Origin: Burkholderia savannae
Lineage (GTDB): Bacteria; Pseudomonadota; Gammaproteobacteria; Burkholderiales; Burkholderiaceae
Assembly (NCBI RefSeq): GCF_001524445.2
Contig: NZ_CP013419.1
Coordinates: 62,001-126,000, forward strand
DNA: 64,000 nt
Reading direction: 5' to 3'
Part shown: piece after piece, positions 47,032-55,659 of the stretch
How positions within the stretch are numbered: position 1 is the first letter of the stretch
Layout: every line of letters begins with the position of its first letter
Program-made: the position numbers and the translations under genes
The notes under the pieces: generated by a model
Databases searched by the model: none
What the model was told of the DNA's origin: nothing
The model's input: only the letters and a program-made list of their open reading frames with translations

Positions 47032-47743
47032 TATTTGTGTCCAGCGAATCCCACAGCAGGCGGGGATCGAAGCTGTGAGAGGCCAGCATGGTCAGCACGA
47101 CTACACATGAAAAAGCCACGAGCCCCGCTCCGGGCGTAACGGTGGCTAGTGCGCCGGCGCGGATCAGCGAACTGAGCAGGGCGACGACAAAGACGTCGAG
47201 CATCGACCATCGACCGATTGTTTCGATGAGGCGGTACAGCCGGGTTTGTTGCCGGATGCGCCAAGTGGTGCGGAAACGCACCGAGAGCAGCAGCAACGTC
47301 AAGGCCATCATCTTGAGCAGCGGCACCACCATGCTGGGAATCAGCACCAGGATGGCGAGCCCTTTCGAGCCGGAGACCCAGAAATAAACCACGCCGGAGA
47401 AAATGGTGGCGTTCGATGTGCCGTCGATGGATTGCGTAACCATGATGGGCAGCAGGTTGGCTGGGACATGGAGAATCATGGCGGCGATCAGGAAAGCCCA
47501 CGCGCGCGCCTGGCTGTCCTGTTTGCGGCTGTGCAGAGCAGCGCCGCAACGCGGACAACGTAGGCCTTCGAACGACTGTGGACTGAGTGCGCCACAGGCG
47601 TGGCAACACACGAGACGCATCGATGTGGTGGTGGGCACGGCGGGCAGCGGTGCATTCTCGTCGTCGAGCGGTTGGCGCGTCACGTTGTCCGACAGCTGCG
47701 AGGGACCGCCCCCGTCGGATGAGGCGGGCATGAGCATGCTCAT
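47024..47743 (-). CDS. pqiA: paraquat-inducible protein A, second half-length copy
   Basis: The 239-residue inner membrane protein has two zinc-ribbon-like pairs (LVCCHACGAL, LRCPRCGAAL) and about four membrane helices, with HVPANLLPIMV as the PqiA-family signature. E. coli PqiA is a single protein with two such halves; here they are two genes. ATG 47743 overlaps the stop of the first copy. Frame upstream of it is not native. Confidence 0.88.
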   Translation of the reverse strand: MSMLMPASSDGGGPSQLSDNVTRQPLDDENAPLPAVPTTTSMRLVCCHACGALSPQSFEGLRCPRCGAALHSRKQDSQARAWAFLIAAMILHVPANLLPIMVTQSIDGTSNATIFSGVVYFWVSGSKGLAILVLIPSMVVPLLKMMALTLLLLSVRFRTTWRIRQQTRLYRLIETIGRWSMLDVFVVALLSSLIRAGALATVTPGAGLVAFSCVVVLTMLASHSFDPRLLWDSLDTNND

Positions 47744-48396
47744 TGCTGTGGCGCCTCGTCCGCATACAGCCACAGACTGCGCGGATCGAATGCAAGAATG
47801 GTCGTCAGTACGCACACGAGCGCGCCGAATGACCAAAGCGCAAGGCCCGGCAGTAGATGGGCCGTGCTGGAGATCTTGGCCAGCGTCACCAGCACGCCGA
47901 GCATAAAGACTTCGATCATGCCCCACAGTCGTGCCTGTCTGATGCCGCGCACCACGTGCGCGAAACCCGGCGGCACACAGCGTAGAGACATCGGCAGCAA
48001 CAGGTAGAGCATCATCAGCATCTCGGCCAGGGGAAACAGGACCGTTGTTGCCAACACCACAACGGACATCATCGGCATGTCATCCGAGAAGAGCGCCTCT
48101 ACCGTGCCCCAAAGCGTCGCCTGCATGCGCATGCCTCTGATATCCAGTTCGACGATCGGAAAGGCAACGGAGACCACAAACAAGATCAGCGCGGTCAGCA
48201 CGAGGGGCAATAGCCGGAGATAGGCGAGCGTGCTCTCTCGGTACAGCAACCCGCCACAACGCAGGCAGCGAGCACAAGCACCTTCCACAAGCTGCACACG
48301 CAGATAGACAGCCGAGCAGTATTCGCAGGCAATCAGGCTCGAAAGACAAGCGGACGCGTGGCCGGCAGCGTGGTATTTCGGGTCGTGCTTCGTCAT
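47740..48396 (-). CDS. pqiA: paraquat-inducible protein A, first half-length copy
   Basis: The 218-residue inner membrane protein resembles the N-terminal half of E. coli PqiA. It has two Cys pairs (CEYCSAVYL, CARCLRCGGLLY) and four membrane segments, with the signature VSVAFPIVELDIRG. It heads the pqiA-pqiA-pqiB-pqiC cluster, in which successive genes overlap. Confidence 0.88.
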   Translation of the reverse strand: MTKHDPKYHAAGHASACLSSLIACEYCSAVYLRVQLVEGACARCLRCGGLLYRESTLAYLRLLPLVLTALILFVVSVAFPIVELDIRGMRMQATLWGTVEALFSDDMPMMSVVVLATTVLFPLAEMLMMLYLLLPMSLRCVPPGFAHVVRGIRQARLWGMIEVFMLGVLVTLAKISSTAHLLPGLALWSFGALVCVLTTILAFDPRSLWLYADEAPQQ

Positions 48397-48703
48397 GGTG
48401 TCAATCTCGAAGACAATTCACCGCGGCTTCGGGCGACCACGGAATCACAAGTTCCCACTAACAATGTCGCGCACGCCTTTTGCAATCCGGAATACTCGCT
48501 TGCTGGCGCCGCTTACATATCGCAAGAGGTGTTCGATCTGACGCGGCGCAGTTGCATGCGTCCCGTCCGGACGGGACGTGCCATCGTGCTTTGACACATA
48601 CGGTCGGGGAGTCTCGGTCTGACCGACATCTTGCGAGGACGTTAGGCGCGGAAAACGTGTCATGCGTCAACCTTTCGAGCTGGCTGGCTATTACGGAAAG
48701 GCA
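48397..48703. other. intergenic stretch
   Basis: About 300 bp between the first pqiA copy and the small membrane protein gene. I see no gene; it probably holds the pqi promoter on the minus strand. Confidence 0.4.
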
Positions 48704-48910
48704 TCAAGCATTCCGGGTGACGCTCAAAATAAGCGTGATGTATGCAAGTGCAGCGAACACGCCGGCCAGCGTTCCAAAGACGTCCCTGGACTCAGCGCCG
48801 CGCCAGCAGTGGACCGGAATTCCTACCAGTAGGTACGCAAGCACAAAGACAAGGGAAACGATCAAAGGGGGCGGGCCGAGCGTGACAACCGTGTCTAAAA
48901 ATTGGTCCAT
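48704..48910 (-). CDS. small two-helix membrane protein
   Basis: The 68-residue product (from MDQFLDTVV) has two hydrophobic segments, LIVSLVFVLAYLLVGIPV and FGTLAGVFAALAYITLILSV, separated by a short polar loop. ATG 48910 is preferred because GGGGAG lies about six bases upstream; a start five codons earlier is less well supported. No family is recognised. Confidence 0.65.
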   Translation of the reverse strand: MDQFLDTVVTLGPPPLIVSLVFVLAYLLVGIPVHCWRGAESRDVFGTLAGVFAALAYITLILSVTRNA

Positions 48911-49039
48911 TCGTACTCCCCCCAAAGATGTTCTCGAGCATCGTCGTTACATGTGCGCATCTTCCGTTGCCCATGATTTATTGATATGGACAACTGAAAA
49001 TGAACGCCCAGATTGAAACATCATCCGAGCAACGGATCG

Positions 49040-49702
49040 TCAGCGCAGCCGCTCCACCAGGGCGTCTGCTCCCTTGTCGAGGCCGGTCTTCGCGGCACTC
49101 AGCGAACCGAAGGCCGCGGGCAAGTTCATCGCATTCGGATATTGCTTCGAGACGTATGCTTCCAGGAGGCGGCCGGTGCTGCCGTCATGGATTTCCACCG
49201 CATAAGAGACCGAGCCGCTGAATGCGCCCTGGCCCCCACGCACCGCCTGCACGCCGTTATAGAGGTTGCCCGCGATGTCGAAGTGCATGAACTGTCCGAC
49301 GACCGGCTTGGTCTTTTCGGCGCCGGTGAGCGTCAGGTTGATACGCAGGGTGTTGGGGCCTGCCTGTCGCGTAACGTTGAATCGCTTCGACAGTTTTTCC
49401 GAGAACGTCTTGCTCATGTAGTCGGCGAGCGCTGCCTTGTCTGCGTCCTTCATGTCGCCAAACTGGTTATCGCTGCCCCGATAAACGGTGACCGGGTCCA
49501 GTACGACCTTGGAGTATTGGGACCAGGCCACCGGTGTGTCATACCTGTAGGGCACCTTGGCCGAGTCGTCATTCCGGTTCTGTTTCAATTGCGACGAGGA
49601 CGCAAGGCCCGAGTACGGAAGGGGCTGCACACTCGTGCATGCCGCCATGGTGAGCATTGCGGCACCGGCCACGAGAAGCGAGGCGCTGTTGCGAACGGAC
49701 AT
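49040..49702 (-). CDS. DUF3313-type lipoprotein
   Basis: The 220-residue lipoprotein has a signal ending MAAC (lipobox) and a DUF3313-like body: PLPYSGLASSSQLKQ near the start, KVVLDPVTVYRGSDNQFGD in the middle, and VEIHDGSTGRLLEAYVSKQ near the end. The family is of unknown function and attached to the outer membrane. It is transcribed away from a TetR-family regulator gene 254 bp upstream, which may control it. The frame upstream of ATG 49702 is not native. Confidence 0.82.
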   Translation of the reverse strand: MSVRNSASLLVAGAAMLTMAACTSVQPLPYSGLASSSQLKQNRNDDSAKVPYRYDTPVAWSQYSKVVLDPVTVYRGSDNQFGDMKDADKAALADYMSKTFSEKLSKRFNVTRQAGPNTLRINLTLTGAEKTKPVVGQFMHFDIAGNLYNGVQAVRGGQGAFSGSVSYAVEIHDGSTGRLLEAYVSKQYPNAMNLPAAFGSLSAAKTGLDKGADALVERLR

Positions 49703-49956
49703 TTCGTATTCCTTAAAAGATGGGTTGATTTGGGGACGGAGCGACGTACTCGCAGTGCCATGAGCCGACGGACCGGATGGTAGCGCACGGCGAAATAAAT
49801 GTAAACCGTCTATCCGGTCTGTGAAAATTCGGAAGAGGCCAGTACAATGTCGACTCCGTTCGTGGACGCCATGCTTCTCAGTCATGCAGGTTGCTGCACC
49901 GCTCGGCAGGTGGTGCGCGATCGGCGCCCCGACCATGGCGCCGGCCCGGCGTCACA

Positions 49957-50571
49957 ATGTCATCAGCATCGAAAATGGATAACCGGACTCGTTCAGAGAT
50001 TTCTCGCCGGAAGGCGATTGAGGCAGCGCTCGTCATCCTCCAGAGGGATGGCATTGGCGGACTTACGTTCGATTCGTTGTCGCGTGAAAGCGGTATCAGC
50101 AAGGGCGGGTTGCTGCATCAATTCCGCAACAGGCATGGCGTGCTCCAGGCCCTGCTGGAACATCAGGAGCGGCAGTTCGAGCAGATAGCGACCGACTACT
50201 TGGCGAAAGAGGGCCAATCGAAGAAGGAACCCAACCTGGCCGCCGAGATTGCCATCTATCGGAAAGCCATCGATCAGCCGAATTCCGTGGCGAGGGCCGC
50301 TCTTGCGGCGCTTGTCGATAGTCCGAGCCTGCTTGAAAACCGGACGTCGACTGCCTCGGCGAGAATGCAGGCGCTGAGCGACGAGGCGGCCGATCTCGAT
50401 TTATCTCTGTTGCGGTATTTTGCTGCGAGCGGTATTGCGTTCCACTCTCTGTTGGGGCTTACACCGTTGGATGAAAAGATGCGGAACAGACTCTTCGATC
50501 GTCTTCAAGACGAGCAAAGCTGGCGAGGTATTCAGTCAGAGCCGGCATCGAAGCGGAGCTATCGAAAGTGA
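49957..50571 (+). CDS. TetR/AcrR-family transcriptional regulator
   Basis: The 204-residue protein has a TetR N-terminal HTH (ALVILQRDGIGGLTFDSL, then SRESGISKGGLLHQFRNRH with the recognition helix) and a helical ligand domain containing RAALAALVDSPSLL. It is divergent to the DUF3313 lipoprotein gene, a layout common for a repressor and its target. ATG 49957 is used; ATG 49975 is possible. The ligand is unknown. Confidence 0.88.
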   Translation: MSSASKMDNRTRSEISRRKAIEAALVILQRDGIGGLTFDSLSRESGISKGGLLHQFRNRHGVLQALLEHQERQFEQIATDYLAKEGQSKKEPNLAAEIAIYRKAIDQPNSVARAALAALVDSPSLLENRTSTASARMQALSDEAADLDLSLLRYFAASGIAFHSLLGLTPLDEKMRNRLFDRLQDEQSWRGIQSEPASKRSYRK

Positions 50572-51019
50572 TCTGTTCCGAAGCACTGTGATACGGGGTA
50601 TTCGTACCTTTCGTGCGAATTCTGGCGCTTTGATTCGGAAATGCCTTTCTGATCAACCGTTTGCAGAATCGGGTTTTGAAAAGATGTCGCAGGGGCGCGG
50701 AGCCCCGCGAGATAAGGGGCTGCAGCGACTGACCGCCAGGATTTGCAAGAAAGGTACGAATATCCCCAGTACGGTCCTGGCCTCGCAACATGCTCAAGCA
50801 AGTCGAGCACTCGCGGCACGATCGTATGCGCCAGGATTGCGACAGAATCTGTACGTCCGGGTAAATTAATCAGCGTTGCCTGATCGTAGCTGGTCAGAGC
50901 TTTCATACCGTCCGGCGTGCCATCGGGTCGCGTAAGTTGAGCGCTGGCGCTAGTGAGGTTATGAGCGACCGGCGAGGGCGCGCGGGTCGTGTCACACACA
51001 GCGCGTCCGGGAGGGGCCG
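50572..51019. other. intergenic stretch
   Basis: About 450 bp between the regulator and the HNH gene remnant in which I find no supported gene. Minus-strand frames cross it without a recognisable domain. Confidence 0.35.
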
Positions 51020-51293
51020 ATGGCAAGCAAGAAATACCGCGACAAGACCTGTTGTGTATTGCGGGCGAAACCGAGCGTCGAGCACGGGCGATCACGTCGT
51101 TGCGCGCGAGTTCTGTCCGGGCACCGCGCGCGACAACCTGGCCAAGGTGCCGGCATGCGTGGCCTGCAACAACACCAAGTCGAAGCTTGAGCACTACGTG
51201 CTGGCGGTGTTGGCCGAAAACCCGATTGGGCCGTTTTCCCCGGCGCTTGACACGTCCAAAAGACGTGCTACCCTGCCGCCATACGACTTTTAG
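51020..51293 (+). pseudogene. HNH endonuclease with a frameshift
   Basis: A well-placed start (GGGAGGGG, then ATG 51020) encodes MASKKYRDKTC. After that the frame is lost, while the neighbouring frame continues VYCGRNRASSTGDHVVAREF, then NLAKVPACVACNNTKSKLEHY to a stop at 51293. Removing one T in the TGTTGTG at about 51049-51055 would join the parts into a 90-residue HNH protein with both Cys pairs (CVYC, CVAC) and the DH catalytic pair. It is therefore a recently broken HNH nuclease gene or a sequencing error. Confidence 0.72.
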
Positions 51294-51313
51294 TCGAGTT
51301 CACGGAGATCGCT

Positions 51314-52015
51314 ATGCAGCAAGACACGACCGGGGTGCTGTATGTGTACCGGTGCCCCGCGTGCGGCCATCGCGGCGAGGTGCGCCGGCCCGATGACCTG
51401 CACGACAGCGCGGCGGCCACCTGCGCGAAGTGCTATGGCCCGGTCGCACTGGAGTGGGACGGAGGCGTGACGCTGCTGGCTGGCCCCCGCGGCGCACCGG
51501 ATGAGCCGGCGCCGACGCCAGAAGAATTCAAGGCTCTGCGCGAGCGCGGCCGGCGCACCCAAGTGGCGGCCGCCGCGCTGCTCGGCGTACAGTCGCGCCA
51601 GGTGCAGCGGTGGGAGGCCGGCGAAGCCGAGATCCCGATGAGCGCGTGGAAGTTGTTGCGCCGGACCTGGGGCTATCGGTATCCGAGCGATTTCGAGCGT
51701 TATGAGGACTTCGAGCGTGGTTGGAATCCGGAACGCGACGCGAAGCGCAAGACGATCGAACGCGGCGACGTGGTCGAGCTGCAGCCGCTCGACGGCCCGC
51801 TGCTGCGCGCGACCGTGTGCCTGGATCGCGTGCACGACGGCCTGGTCGACGAGGACAGCTACGGCGCGCTCGTCACCGAGTTCGTCGGTGCCGTCGGCGC
51901 AGGTCAAGCCTATCGCGGCTTCGTGATCGGCGAGCGCGTGACCTTCGCACGCGCGAACGTGATCCACCTCGAGCAGCGCGTACCGCACGCAGTCGCTCGG
52001 TCGACCGGAGCGTGA
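51314..52015 (+). CDS. zinc-ribbon plus HTH protein, MqsA-like
   Basis: The 233-residue protein has an N-terminal zinc site (YRCPACGHRG and CAKCYGPV, residues 12-40), an HTH region (RERGRRTQVAAAALLGVQSR then QVQRWEAGEAEIP, about residues 75-110), and an extra C-terminal domain of about 85 residues of unknown type. Zinc domain plus HTH is the MqsA antitoxin layout, but no MqsR toxin gene is next to it. GGAG precedes the start. It may be a phage- or island-borne regulator. Confidence 0.6.
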   Translation: MQQDTTGVLYVYRCPACGHRGEVRRPDDLHDSAAATCAKCYGPVALEWDGGVTLLAGPRGAPDEPAPTPEEFKALRERGRRTQVAAAALLGVQSRQVQRWEAGEAEIPMSAWKLLRRTWGYRYPSDFERYEDFERGWNPERDAKRKTIERGDVVELQPLDGPLLRATVCLDRVHDGLVDEDSYGALVTEFVGAVGAGQAYRGFVIGERVTFARANVIHLEQRVPHAVARSTGA

Positions 52016-52019
52016 AATC

Positions 52020-52388
52020 GTGAGCAAAACCCTGAGCTACACGCAGCTGACGGCCCATGCCGAGCAGCTCATCCGCGACCACCTGGCCGAGGCGGCGAAA
52101 TATCGGGAGGCAGGAGATGCGTCCTTCGAGATCCGCGCCATTGCCGCCGCGCGAGCTGTGCACGCTATGTGGGAATCACTGACGATCGCGCATCTCGATG
52201 CGTACACCCGGTCGGCGTTTATGGCCGACTTCACGCGGCTGGAAGGGCTGGTGTTCCCCGACGACTCGCTGCCGAGCGAGCGCGACACGGGGGCCGCTGA
52301 CGGGCGCGTGACGCTGCACGCCGCGATTGCCGAAGTGCTCACGCTTGCCGGGCACGGCTTGCCCGCATCAGCGATCGCCGACGCCTAG
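52020..52388 (+). CDS. hypothetical helical protein
   Basis: The 122-residue product from a GTG start four bases after the previous stop is rich in Ala, Leu and charged residues and predicted helical (LIRDHLAEAAKYREAGDASF). No family is recognised. It is probably cotranscribed with the zinc/HTH gene. Confidence 0.55.
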   Translation: MSKTLSYTQLTAHAEQLIRDHLAEAAKYREAGDASFEIRAIAAARAVHAMWESLTIAHLDAYTRSAFMADFTRLEGLVFPDDSLPSERDTGAADGRVTLHAAIAEVLTLAGHGLPASAIADA

Positions 52389-52424
52389 GCCCGCCCATAG
52401 AAACCGACGTGCAAAGGCCGTACG

Positions 52425-52449
52425 CACAAAAAAGCCGCGGAGCGCGGCT
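52425..52449 (-). terminator. intrinsic terminator acting on the minus strand
   Basis: AGCCGCG (52433-52439) and CGCGGCT (52443-52449) form a perfect 7-bp stem with a three-base loop; on the minus strand it is followed by a run of six T. No minus-strand gene ends here, and on the plus strand the A-run precedes the stem and no T-run follows it. Confidence 0.5.
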
Positions 52450-52553
52450 GTGCGCATTGACTGATCGGGTCGCCAAACCCGGCGCCTGCTGTATCAGGCG
52501 CACGTCCAGTATACCGGCGGGCCGCCGCGTTTACAATGGCCTCAAGCAAATTT

Positions 52554-52599
52554 CATATGTGAACATATGTCTTGACATATGTTCACATATGCCTAGAAT
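52554..52599 (+). promoter_or_regulatory. vapBC operator and promoter
   Basis: Two 16-base arms, CATATGTGAACATATG (52554-52569) and CATATGTTCACATATG (52576-52591), form a perfect inverted repeat around a six-base spacer; each arm contains two CATATG half-sites. The repeat overlaps a near-consensus promoter: TTGACA (52572-52577), 16 bp, TAGAAT (52594-52599). A VapB or VapBC complex bound here would block the promoter, the usual autoregulation of this family. Confidence 0.8.
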
Positions 52600-52630
52600 G
52601 AAGGGATGTTCTCTTCACCAGGAGCTGGCC

Positions 52631-52894
52631 ATGCGCACCGTTTCCATTTTCAAGAACGCCAGCAATCAGGCGATTCGCATCCCGAAGGATATGGCCTTCG
52701 AAGGGGTCACGGAGCTCGAGATCCGTCGGGAGGGCGACACGTTGTTGCTCCGCCCGGTCCGTCCGACGTGGACGTCGTTCGCCGCCGAGTCGCGCGCGGA
52801 CGACGACTTTCTGAGCGAGCGTCCGGAAATCGTTGAGCCCGGCCGATTCGATCTGACGGGCGCCGATGACGAACCGCCGGAGTCGAGCCGTTGA
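52631..52894 (+). CDS. vapB: VapB-type antitoxin
   Basis: The 87-residue protein has an N-terminal SpoVT/AbrB-like DNA-binding domain (VSIFKNASNQAIRIPKDMAF, TELEIRREGDTLLLRP) and a C-terminal acidic tail that would wrap the toxin (DDDFLSERPEIVEPGRFDLT). AGGAG lies six bases before ATG. The gene overlaps vapC, so antitoxin is translated first. Confidence 0.9.
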   Translation: MRTVSIFKNASNQAIRIPKDMAFEGVTELEIRREGDTLLLRPVRPTWTSFAAESRADDDFLSERPEIVEPGRFDLTGADDEPPESSR

Positions 52895-53319
52895 AGCAAC
52901 TCTACATGCTCGATACGAACATCTGCTCGTTCATCATGCGCGAACGACCGCCCGAGGTACTCGCGCGCCTTGAGGCCTGCGTCGAAGCGCAGCATCGCAT
53001 TATGGTCTCCGCGATCACGTACGCGGAAATGCGCTTCGGGTCGATCGGTAAAAAGGCGTCCCCGAAGCACGCCAAGCTCGTGACCGCTTTCGTGTCCCGA
53101 CTCGACGGCGTGCTGCCGTGGGATGCGGCTGCCGTCGACGAGACGACCCGGATCCGCGCGGCGCTCGCCGAGCGCGGTACACCGATCGGCCCGAACGACT
53201 CGTCGATCGCCGGCCATGCGATCGCGGTGGGCGCCGTGCTCGTGACGAACAACACCCGCGAATTCAGCCGAGTGGACGGGCTGCGGCTCGAGGACTGGGC
53301 GACGCACGCCTTACGATAA
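52891..53319 (+). CDS. vapC: VapC-type PIN-domain ribonuclease toxin
   Basis: The 142-residue toxin begins KQLYMLDTNICSFIMRER, where the Asp is the first PIN acidic residue. Further acidic positions are in SAITYAEMRFG and the C-terminal GPNDSSIAGHAIAVGAVLVTNN, the usual D-x-x-I-A motif. VapC proteins cleave tRNA or rRNA. The start is TTG at 52891 overlapping the vapB stop (TTGA), the closest frame start to the conserved region. Its stop overlaps the next gene. Confidence 0.9.
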   Translation: MKQLYMLDTNICSFIMRERPPEVLARLEACVEAQHRIMVSAITYAEMRFGSIGKKASPKHAKLVTAFVSRLDGVLPWDAAAVDETTRIRAALAERGTPIGPNDSSIAGHAIAVGAVLVTNNTREFSRVDGLRLEDWATHALR

Positions 53320-54413
53320 TGGGAACCACGATGCGCCACGAATACGAGTTGCATTCCGACGTCCTCGAGACGATTGTCGCCACCACACCCGTCACGAAAG
53401 GGCATGCGGCGCTGCTGAGCGCGTTTGCCACGCGCACCGAGTTTCGCGGCGCGCGCTACGTGATGACGCGCGACACCTTTGGCGAGCAGCCGGCGCGCGT
53501 CATCGACGTCAACGGCAACGAAATTGCCGCGGTTTATCGCGCATGGGCCAACGCGCAATTGGCCGAGCACGGTGGGTCCGTGGCAGCGGTACTAGCGGCG
53601 CATCGGGCGAGCGGCTATCTACTGACGAAGATCCAACCGGTGCTGCACTACTTCGTGCACGACCGCGGTGGCGATCAGGCGAATTTCATTCAGATCGAGG
53701 TGTGGGAGGAGCGAGAGTTCGTCGAACACGCGCTGCTTCGGGACGACGCGGGTTGGGGCGTGCCGAGTGCGGACGAGTTTACGTGCGGCTGGGACAGTGC
53801 ATTGCTTCGCGTCGATCGCCGCGAGCTCAGCGGTCCCCGCTATCGGCTCAATACTGCACTCGACATGCAGCGCTTCGCCGCGTTAGCCGAGCAGGTCTTC
53901 GATGACCGCCGCCGGATAGACGGCGATCGTCAATTGATTACGACGAACGCCGAGACGGGCGAGCGCCGCGTCATCACGGTGCGCGAGCTCACGCCCGGCT
54001 ACGATCGGCAACGCTGGCCCGGCCGCCGATTCTTCGACGACTGGAGCGAGTCGAGCGCGGGGCGCGCCGGCGAGCGGGTCTGCACGCGCTGGACGTTCGC
54101 GACATCGGATTACACTGATCCGCAGCGCGTCCGTGAGCTCCGCGTGATCCCGCAATGGGCGCACACAAAGAAGATCGCGCAACTGAAGAACACGCACCGG
54201 CTCGACGTCCATAGCCTCTATGGCAAGCTCCTCCAGCTGGACAAGCGAGTCGGCATGCCGTTCGCGTGGTACTTCTACGGCCTACACGGCGACCTCGTGA
54301 CGAGCGGCCAGATGCAGCGCGTGCTCGAGGCAGCAGAGCAGGGGTTGATCGTGCTCCAGGAGCGCGACTATCGTGTCCTCAAGCGCTGGTACGACGATCA
54401 ATACGGCTTCTGA
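53319..54413 (+). CDS. unrecognised protein coupled to vapC
   Basis: The 364-residue protein is soluble-looking with no membrane segment, signal peptide or zinc motif. Sequence features include GYLLTKIQPVLHYFVHDRGG, IEVWEEREFVEHALL and a basic, aromatic C-terminus (MPFAWYFYGLHGDLV, RDYRVLKRWYDDQYGF). Its ATG (53319) overlaps the vapC stop (TAATG), so the three genes are a translational unit. ATG 53331 is an alternative start. No family is recognised; it could be a third toxin-antitoxin component or an unrelated accessory gene. Confidence 0.6.
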   Translation: MGTTMRHEYELHSDVLETIVATTPVTKGHAALLSAFATRTEFRGARYVMTRDTFGEQPARVIDVNGNEIAAVYRAWANAQLAEHGGSVAAVLAAHRASGYLLTKIQPVLHYFVHDRGGDQANFIQIEVWEEREFVEHALLRDDAGWGVPSADEFTCGWDSALLRVDRRELSGPRYRLNTALDMQRFAALAEQVFDDRRRIDGDRQLITTNAETGERRVITVRELTPGYDRQRWPGRRFFDDWSESSAGRAGERVCTRWTFATSDYTDPQRVRELRVIPQWAHTKKIAQLKNTHRLDVHSLYGKLLQLDKRVGMPFAWYFYGLHGDLVTSGQMQRVLEAAEQGLIVLQERDYRVLKRWYDDQYGF

Positions 54414-54552
54414 TCTGAGAGAGGCGCGCATCCCCGTGATGCTTGAACTCGAGGCTTTTGCGTTGTCGTTAATCTTTTCACCCGCGCAGTTGAAGGTGGA
54501 AAGGACCCGCGACCCGATTTCAAAGATTGAATAGATTTAATCGAGGAAATTG

Positions 54553-54768
54553 ATGCAGTCAGATACTTTGTTCCGTATCGGTATGCTTTTCTTTGCGACC
54601 GGTATCCCCGGTTTGCTTTTCACGGAGAGCGATCTGCTTCGGCGGTTTTGTGGTGTACTGGCAAGTAGCGCGCTTACTTTCGTATGGGCTGGAGTCTCAC
54701 CTGACTCATTCAACGTGTGGGGATGGATTCCGTGCGTGATGTTGCCTTGGATTGTTGTTTGGTTTTGA
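54553..54768 (+). CDS. small membrane protein
   Basis: The 71-residue product (from MQSDTLFRIGMLF) has two or three hydrophobic segments (LFFATGIPGLLF, VLASSALTFVWAGV, WIPCVMLPWIVVWF). GAGGA six bases upstream supports the ATG at 54553. Codon use is less GC-rich than that of the flanking genes. No family is recognised; the IS3 element starts about 40 bp downstream. Confidence 0.5.
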   Translation: MQSDTLFRIGMLFFATGIPGLLFTESDLLRRFCGVLASSALTFVWAGVSPDSFNVWGWIPCVMLPWIVVWF

Positions 54769-54828
54769 GAGGTGGCCTCGCTCGTTTGGACAGTTTTCTG
54801 AGATTTTTAAGTGGAACGTCCGGGGCAA

Positions 54829-55659
54829 TCATGCTGCCGATTTGATTGCAGGCAGCGTCGCGAAGTATGCCTCATCCGGCGTCTGATCCGCCAGGCTCGA
54901 ATGGGGCCGTTTCCGGTTGTACAGCTCGATGTAGTCGCCGATGGAGCGCCGGGCATGGCTGACCGACTCGTACGCTTTCAGGTAGACCTCCTCGTACTTG
55001 ATGCTGCGCCAAACCCGCTCGACGAACACGTTGTCGCGCCAGCTTCCCTTGCCGTCCATCGACAGCCGGATGCGCCGGCCCAGCACGGCCTCGGTGAACG
55101 CGCCCGCCGTGAACTGGCTGCCCTGAACGGTGTTCACGATGTCCGGCAGCCCGTAGCGGGCGAACGCTTCTTGCAGCGCTTCGACAGCGTGCACGGCTTC
55201 CAGCGTGATGGCGACCCGGTGCGCGAGTACCTTGCGACTCGCCCAGTCCACCACCGCCGTCAGATACACGAATCCGCGCGCCATCGGAATGTACGTCGTG
55301 TCGAGTGCCCACGCCTGGTTGGCCCGCTCGATCTTCAGGCCACGCAGCAGATACGGCCAGATTTTGTGCTGTGCGTTGCGGCGGCTCGTGTTCGGCTTGC
55401 AGTACAGCGCCTCGACGCCCATGCGCTTCATCAGCGTGCGCACGCGACGACGACCCACTTCATGGCCTTCCCGGCGCAACAGGCGCGCCAGCATCCGTGC
55501 TCCGGCAAATGGAAACTCCATGTGCAGTTCGTCGATTCGTCGCATCAGCAACTGATCGGCCTCGCTGACCGGCTGCGGTCGGTAATACGCGCTCGATCTC
55601 GCGATGCCAACCAGCCGCGTCTGTTTCGAAACCGGCAGCGCATGCGTACGGTCGGTCAT
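54829..55659 (-). CDS. IS3-family transposase OrfB, second catalytic Asp lost
   Basis: The 276-residue integrase-core protein has an HTH_21-like region ([17 protein letters not shown]) and the rve domain. The first catalytic Asp is in [11 protein letters not shown] and the Glu in [17 protein letters not shown]. The second catalytic position, NTDQGSQF in related proteins, reads NTVQGSQF here, so the acidic triad is incomplete. The transposase is predicted inactive. Its start overlaps the orfA stop (ATGA). Confidence 0.9.
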   Translation of the reverse strand: MTDRTHALPVSKQTRLVGIARSSAYYRPQPVSEADQLLMRRIDELHMEFPFAGARMLARLLRREGHEVGRRRVRTLMKRMGVEALYCKPNTSRRNAQHKIWPYLLRGLKIERANQAWALDTTYIPMARGFVYLTAVVDWASRKVLAHRVAITLEAVHAVEALQEAFARYGLPDIVNTVQGSQFTAGAFTEAVLGRRIRLSMDGKGSWRDNVFVERVWRSIKYEEVYLKAYESVSHARRSIGDYIELYNRKRPHSSLADQTPDEAYFATLPAIKSAA

